From positions 1 to 64,000 of the forward strand of contig JAHLWZ010000860.1 of assembly GCA_020536535.1 (NCBI GenBank): a stretch of 64,000 nt of DNA, in the 5' to 3' direction. The notes beneath the pieces are model-generated. The model was given only the letters and a program-made list of their open reading frames with translations. It ran no database searches and was not told the origin of the DNA. This DNA is from Pelomyxa schiedti. Lineage: Eukaryota > Evosea > Pelobiontida > Pelomyxidae. The stretch's first letter is position 1. Each line of letters starts with the position of its first letter. The position numbers were made by a program, and so were the translations under genes. Shown in pieces: positions 58,303 to 64,000 of this stretch.

Positions 58303-60056
58303 TCAGCTGGGCCCGTAAATGATCAGTGTTGGCTGCTTGGGGTCTGGGTGGATAAAAGGGCGGGCACCGGGGTTTTCCGGCGGTAGTTGCACATAACCAT
58401 TAGCATTAGTTCGACATCTGCGGTAAGTGTAAACAGCAAGAAGTGTGAATAACACCGTCAGGAGAATAGTTCCAGCGATGGAAGGAGCAGCAATTGCCCA
58501 GTTGATTCCTGTGTCGGGGGTAGAAAGTGAAAGAGACATAAGGCCTTGTGCGGAGGATGGCATTTCTGAGTCTCCCATTCTCAGGTTCTCTTTCCCTAAG
58601 GTGTCTTGATCTCTCCATTCAAGTTTACAGATTCCAACAAGAGAAATCACAACACCGTTTGGAGACTTAAAAAGGCTTGACGCAAAGGTTATCCTATCAA
58701 TTGGTGAGTGAGTACCCTTTACTCTGAAAAGGAAACAACACCAGAATTCGTTCAGAAGAGGTCCGAGACTCACATTTACAGGAGAGAATCTGGAGTCATG
58801 TTGTACATCCGAAAAGTTATTTAGAAGGCTTCCGGCCCAGTCATATGCCAACAAGTTGGTAACGCAACTACAGTTGCCTCCGGGAACTTGGCCGCCTTCA
58901 ACGGAAATCTGTTCACGAACTCGCACACCTGGTGGAAGCATTAATTATTGGGAAATGCAATTTCAGGATTGGCGCACTTTCACCAGACATAAATGAAAGG
59001 TCAACTGCACCGTTTTCGTTATAAGTGATTATAGACAACGCAGCTGATGAATACTGGTACTCCATGGCACAGCTTGGAACTGCAACGAGTATGTCACTAA
59101 GGAAGAACGGATTGTCCTTGAGCATATCGGAGTCACAGGACGAATCAGAATTATTGCAGCTGAGATAGAACTTGATAGTAAAGTTGCCAAAGCAGTAGCA
59201 ATCTAATTTTGAAAACTTAAGAAACAAATATTGGCAAGGTTGGCGTTCACCTCCTTTCGGAATTGATGTCAAAAGCACAAAGGCGGACGAGTAAGAATGT
59301 GGAATACATTCAATTTCAGTTGTGAGAACAGTAGCAGCATACTGTGATGAAGGGATTGCTTCTGGCTTCGGTTCAACAGCAGTGACACAATAAGGGGGAG
59401 TGACTTGAATCAGGACATTGGCGATAATGGTGGTCCCAGAAACGCCTGATGTACCATAAACTGCAGCACCCAATGCCATAGGAGTGACAATATATCCAAT
59501 TACAGAAGAATTGGCCCTTGTTGGAATCAAAGTGGTCTACATATTTTTAGTTCTCTCCTTGGTCTGTAAAGAACGAACACACAGTTTGAAATTCGGCATT
59601 GACAGCCGTGTAGTAGTCCTCCTTATCCGGCAAAACTCCGGTCCACAAATCCACAGAAGTATCAATAACAACAGTGAGCAGGGAGTCCCCAGTCTCAGTA
59701 ACAGATGCAGTTCCACATCGGGCCTCGTACTCCCCCAGGTCAAACAGCTTAGTCACGTTCATCTCACAAGGGTCTGAGGACCCACCAAGTTGGGCGACGT
59801 TCCAGCCATTGGGATCGGAATTGGAGAAGTCACAGGGGGTGGAAGTGTCATTTTTCTGAAAACGCAGGGCGCCCAGGGAGTAACTGTGGACCTCCACCAA
59901 GAGGTTCTGTCCCACAATCAGCGTCTGGAGTGTCCGCTTGTTTGCGCTATAAAAGTTGCCGTACCCAACGTAGGTGCACGTTGAGTCGCTGCCTGCTGCC
60001 AAGAACAGACAACATAATGAGGCTAATAATAAAACAACACCAGATGAGGCCACCAT
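58303..60056 (-). CDS. Type I membrane glycoprotein, unknown family
   Basis: Three exons in phase: 60056-59583, 59536-58984, 58928-58303 (about 550 residues). The ATG at 60056 starts a clear signal peptide (GVVLLLASLCCLFLAAGS). The ectodomain of roughly 460 residues is Cys-rich with many N-x-S/T sites (NDTST, NVTKL, NASTR-like in the intron frame excluded). A single membrane helix (IAGTILLTVLFTLLAVY) and stop-transfer YRRCR follow. The 40-residue cytosolic tail is Pro-rich (YVQLPPENPGARPF) and might bind SH3 or WW domains. I recognise no ectodomain family. A surface receptor or adhesion protein is the simplest guess. Confidence 0.72.
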
Positions 60057-60216
60057 GGCTTCACGTCCGCGGCCGTAGTTCCGCGTATTTCCAGTTGCCA
60101 ACTTCGGCTTTTTGTTCCTTTTGTTTTGGGGTACGAAAACAAGTTGAAACGTGTTGCGCTGGTTTTCGCCGTTATTTTTTGGGATTTTGGTGGTGGATTT
60201 GGGTTGTTACTGTCAG

Positions 60217-61009
60217 TCACTTCTTGGGGTATTTGAGGGGGTTTAAGTTGCAGAGAATGGAGTAGGCCTTTTGAGAGTACGCAGTGAACCCGTTGGTGCC
60301 AATAATGTCAGCTTCTACTTTGTTGCACTGCTCAATAACTTGCTTGACAAGACCGGGATCAGTGATCCTCTTGATTGCCCTAATGAGTGGAATGAATAAT
60401 AAAGACAAGAGGGGGATTGTGGATACTCTGGAAACATTTGCTGCTCCTCTTTTCTCACATGTGGTCCCATAAGCGAAAGATATGCTGTTGATGCCTGTAT
60501 GATGGCCTCGCATATGGTCTTGCAACTCGTCCATGTAGCAGTACCAGCTTTTTCCAGTGCCATAGCATTTTGTGTAATATTTGAGACCAGTGACCTACAA
60601 AAAAACAGAGAAATTACTTCAGATTCTAGCTTTCAGTCATGAATTGGTGCATGTCGCATCCCAAAACAAAAACAAGCCCACAATAGCAAAAGAGCAACCT
60701 CGCTTCGCCATGTTCCGGCAGCAAAAACCCCAACGCCGGCGACGTAGGATCTACTCCAGCAGCGACCATTGCTCCCCTCAGAATGACCTCCTCCTTGTAG
60801 TGATGACACCTGTCCAGGAACACATAGAGCGCGTCACACACCTCCCTGGCCATGCCTCCCACAATCCCGGGACTGGGGTAGTCCCCCGCCCCTCCTCCCG
60901 CTTCTTCGTTGAGCTGTTTGGTGATCACATCGTTTGCCGCCCTGAGGCATGCCCAATACGTGGCCCCGACCCGGTGTTCTTGAACCAGCTTGGCAACAAC
61001 TCCTTGCAT
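60217..61009 (-). CDS. Hemerythrin-like (HHE-type) protein
   Basis: Three exons in phase: 61009-60699, 60594-60427, 60379-60217 (213 residues). All-helical composition with DRCHHYKEEVILR in the first half and GPHVRKEEQQMFPE in the second. This matches the HxxxE and H...EE..lfP iron-ligand motifs of HHE/hemerythrin four-helix bundles. Such proteins bind a di-iron centre and carry or sense oxygen, nitric oxide or iron. A further His (QEHRVG) near the start could be the first ligand. Hemerythrins are frequent in anaerobic or microaerophilic protists, which fits the suggested host, but the assignment rests on motif spacing only. Confidence 0.65.
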
Positions 61010-61271
61010 GCTTGATTATGGGATACAGTATCGACTTCCACTTGTTACGTGTGGCCACCCTGCCACTTTTTGGTTGCGTAACAGGTGGTCATCGGTGAGT
61101 AGCCCGAAAAAACCGGTTCGCCAACGAAAACAAACAAAAAAAAAATAATAATATTATTCCATTCTTTGGGAATCAACTGGAGTCTGTTCTCATATTTACT
61201 ACATTATAGGCGTACTGCTTATACATCGTTACAATCTACACAAGAGTTAGAGGCATAGTTTGTGAGTGTTC

Positions 61272-61892
61272 TCAGTGGTTGTTTTCTGTGTTGATCTTTT
61301 TTTCTTTTTCCTTGAACTGTTTTCCGTATGGGCTGTGGTGCCACGACACGGCTCTTTGCTTTTTTATTTTTTCTTTGATTGTTTGCGCATTTCTTTTGTC
61401 TGTCCTCGAGTACAAATCACAACAGGGAGGAGGAGAAGAAGAAACGAACAGCACCTGCTGGAGATTGTACGACAGCTCAGGCAGCAGCACCGTATTCGTC
61501 GAAACGGCCTCCGGGGTCGACAGCCTGTAGTTGGCCCGCAGCGCCGCGAGCACCACGTCGTTCCGGGCCAGCAGCTGGTCGGCCAACTTGGTCACCTCAG
61601 ACAGCGGGGGGTTGAGCGGCAGCGCGACGGGGGCGACCACGGGCGGCAGCTGTATCGAGGCCATCTGCTGCGGCGCGGGCGGCATGGCCACGGGCGCGGG
61701 CGGCATGGCCACGGTTATGGGAATTGGAGTAGGAAGGCCGGGGGTGCACGTGGCCGTGGCCGTGGCCGCGGTCGCCGCGAGCGGGGGCATGGGCATCGGC
61801 GATGATGGGACGGACGACTGCGTTGCGATGATCATGCTGGGTGTCTTGATCATCATTGGGGGCGGTGACATCGAGTGGGGGAGATGGGACAT
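61272..61892 (-). CDS. Pro/Ala-rich small protein, unknown
   Basis: The ATG at 61892 starts a Met/Pro/Ala-rich stretch of about 110 residues (PPAPVAMPPAP). A helical segment follows, SEVTKLADQLLARNDVVLAA then LLPELSYNLQQ, resembling the helix pair of SSXT/GIF transcription co-activators only loosely. The frame stays open to a stop at 61272, but a donor-like GTGCTG after YNLQQ suggests the coding part may end or splice there. Short, so confidence is limited. Confidence 0.45.
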   Translation of the reverse strand: MSHLPHSMSPPPMMIKTPSMIIATQSSVPSSPMPMPPLAATAATATATCTPGLPTPIPITVAMPPAPVAMPPAPQQMASIQLPPVVAPVALPLNPPLSEVTKLADQLLARNDVVLAALRANYRLSTPEAVSTNTVLLPELSYNLQQVLFVSSSPPPCCDLYSRTDKRNAQTIKEKIKKQRAVSWHHSPYGKQFKEKEKKINTENNH

Positions 61893-62190
61893 TTGTTTTG
61901 TTGTTTGTTTTGTTTGGGGTGTGGATGGATGCAGAGGACGTATTGTGTATGAGTCAGAAACGGTGTGTTGTTATGCTTCCCGTACAAATTCCCCTGGCCT
62001 GGGGTACCGGTAGCGCGTCACCTCGTACAAATAATAAGTTTTTGATTGCCAAGACAGTGTTGATCAAGTCAAGAGGGGCCCCTTCACAGAAGTGTCAAAA
62101 AAGAACAACCGCATGGTAAAGGGTCTCTCGGGAGACAGCATTTGTTGATTAATCTTCGTTTATTCTTGAAGGAACAGGAGATCTGTCACG
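61893..62190. promoter_or_regulatory. Divergent promoter region
   Basis: This lies between the Pro/Ala-rich gene (minus) and the kelch/F-box gene (plus). No recognised element. Confidence 0.35.
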
Positions 62191-64000
62191 ATGTCTGACG
62201 CAACATCTACTTCATCTACTTCGGAAGTAGATGCGGATGTGCCGTTAGTTGGTCAAATGGAAGTTATCCCGCAAGCCGAGGGTGCTTGTTTTCCCGCATC
62301 ACGTAGTTGCCATGTTGGTGTCTACACATATGATTTGAATTTTTAATGCCGACTGAATTCATTGGGCATTTGTGTGTTACTAACTCACCTTTTTTCAACA
62401 GGTAGCCGCAGCAAATAGCTCTGGATTGGTTGTTTTTGGAGGCCTTGGTGACACTGGGCTTCATTGTGACACATGGGAGTTCACTTTCGCGTCTATGTCT
62501 TGGAAAAAAGTTGGTTTCTATCTACAGCATACAATTTGTGACACATCCACGTTTTTTTACATACAGACAAGCAAGGCACCAACAAAGAATCATCCTCAGC
62601 CAAGGGGAAGACAACACGCAAGTGTAGTATGTTATATGGGAGAGATTTACATGTTTGGTGGGGACTGTGGAGAGGGTGTCAACAATGAATTATGGCGGTA
62701 CAACACACGTTCAATGTGGAACCTGGTACAGTTCAACAACTCTGCACCACCGCCCACATGGGGGCACTCTGCTGTAGTTTTTCATGTAAGCAAGTTTAAA
62801 ATTTCTTTAATTAATACTGGGGCTGGAAAAACCAGGATAATATGCTTGTGTATGGAGGTAATACCTCTAGTGGCCCGACCTCTGACCTCTATCGCTTTTC
62901 CTTTTCCAAGAGCTGTTGGGAACAGCTCAGTGCATCCAATTCTCCACCTCCACAGATGTTTCACTCATCTGCACTCTTTGGCAATAGGCTGTATGTCTTA
63001 ACTGGTAAGCGGATACAGACATCTCCTTTTTCCTAAAAAGAATCTAAAGCTTCCAAATCAAGTGACGTAGCACCTGCTTTTTATTGTCTTGACCTGGAAA
63101 GCCTAATGTGGAGTCAACTTCAGTCTCCACCAGTTTTGGGATTGCTTCGTGGTACTTCGCTTCTGTGCTTTTCTGCCGTAATCGTACTTTTTGGAGGAAA
63201 GTTAAAAGTACACCTCAAACTTTCTTCAATATGGAGTAACACCTTCCCAGAATGGAATCTCAAATGAACTGTGGTGCTTTCAGATTACAACTGGCCTATG
63301 GAAGAGTGTTACAATGAACAGAGGCTTAGTCCTTCCAAAACTCTATTTTCATTCAGCCATCGAGTGGGGCAACTGCTTATGGATCTTTGGTGGTATTGGC
63401 AACAAAGGAAGTGCATGCGACTTAGTTTGTGTAACCGCTCCACATTCAACTGAAATCTGTAGTCGCTGGTCTGGAGCTCATGACTCATTCTCTGCTGTTC
63501 CTGAGGATGTTATGTTCGAAATATTAGCTTACTTGCAGTAAGTTAGTTGAGTCATGTACTGCTTTGACATGCCCACATAGAGCAAAAGATTTGGGTAGAA
63601 TGTGCGCAGTGTCCCTCAGGATACGAAGATTAGCCTCAGAAAACTCACTTTGGCGTTCCCATGTAGAAGCGCTATTGGTAATTTGAGCAAGTGAAAAAAC
63701 AAAAGTATAACTAAACCTGTAGAAATATCATGCAGGAAAAGCTCTATATCCCACATGCAGTCCCTTGCCAGATGTTTCCACTGATTGGCGGGAATTATAC
63801 TACCACATCATGTTCCGCACTTCTTTCTACTATCATGGGGAATTCCTTCAAAAAGAAAGCTCAATGCAAAATCTGCGGGCGAGACATCTTGTGAGCTATA
63901 ATAAGCATGCCCCACAATTTGAAACCACTATGGTAGTTTTTGGTATGTTTCACAATACAATACTTTCAAACACATCAAGTCAATGACCAAAAACAAAAGG
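62191..64000 (+). CDS. Kelch-propeller protein with C-terminal F-box, 3' partial
   Basis: Exons 62191-62313, 62402-62509, about 62567-62784, 62841-63003, about 63049-63210, 63251-63538, about 63582-63672, then a final exon near 63737 that may continue past the window. Kelch blades show the GG...W pattern: LVVFGGLGDTG...WEF, IYMFGGDCGEG...LWRYN, MLVYGGNTSSGPTSDLYRF, VIVLFGGK...ELWCF, LWIFGGIGNKGS. An F-box follows: AVPEDVMFEILAYLQAKDLG with LWRSHVEALL, then WRELYYHIMF. This makes an SCF-type substrate adaptor likely. As in the RCC1 gene, the F-box follows the propeller. The junction GGKLK|NGISNELW uses donor GTACAC to keep frame. The last exon's acceptor is uncertain. Confidence 0.78.

Noticed and set aside
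1-64000. Operons, Shine-Dalgarno sites, CRISPR arrays, phage or insertion sequences
   Set aside because: Spliced genes with GT/AG introns and no direct-repeat/spacer arrays or transposase motifs; prokaryotic features do not apply.

Overview
This is nuclear DNA from a unicellular eukaryote with a compact, intron-rich genome. About 23 protein genes fill 64 kb. Intergenic gaps are often below 150 bp, and most introns are about 40-65 nt with GT...AG ends. The standard code is used throughout, and I saw no tRNA, rRNA, transposon or CRISPR array. The mix (hemerythrin-like protein, arylsulfatase, cystatin, RCC1/kelch F-box proteins, large ankyrin proteins) would suit a free-living amoebozoan, perhaps an archamoeba such as Pelomyxa or Mastigamoeba. 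That placement is inference only. Gene models were rebuilt by joining reading frames across GT/AG junctions and checking phase by hand.

Layout. 1-4.8 kb (+): Ras/Rab-like GTPase with a CaaX end, a two-helix membrane protein, an 85-residue coiled-coil protein, and an arylsulfatase B-like enzyme in 12 exons. 4.9-18.8 kb (-): a membrane-anchored protein kinase, a leucine-rich-repeat protein built from 14 one-repeat exons, a class II histone deacetylase, a polyQ/acidic protein with an ADD/PHD-type zinc finger, and a Trk/HKT potassium transporter. 19.2-21.2 kb (+): DXO/Rai1-like RNA 5'-end enzyme with a large low-complexity insert. 21.3-26.6 kb (-): MYND-finger tail-anchored protein, Arf GTPase, RCC1-propeller/F-box protein. 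27.2-30.0 kb (+): Ser/Pro-rich helical-repeat protein. 30.1-35.8 kb (-): GNAT acetyltransferase, membrane-anchored cystatin, DHH-family phosphoesterase, NAP1-type histone chaperone.

35.9-58.1 kb is dominated by two tandem paralogues (A and B, each about 2,740 residues, eight exons in matching phases). Each runs Pro-rich N-terminus, long helical region, possible kinase-like domain, LRR-like region, ankyrin repeats. An unrelated intronless 1,390-residue gene with a Cys/His zinc-binding C-terminus lies between them on the opposite strand. 58.3-61.9 kb (-): type I membrane glycoprotein, hemerythrin-like protein, short Pro/Ala-rich protein. 62.2 kb to the end (+): kelch-propeller/F-box protein, running off the window.

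Two patterns stand out. Repeat proteins here (LRR and ankyrin) are encoded by symmetric phase-1 exons, a layout suited to repeat shuffling. The A/B pair carries a 432-bp block identical by eye inside otherwise diverged sequence, which points to recent gene conversion.
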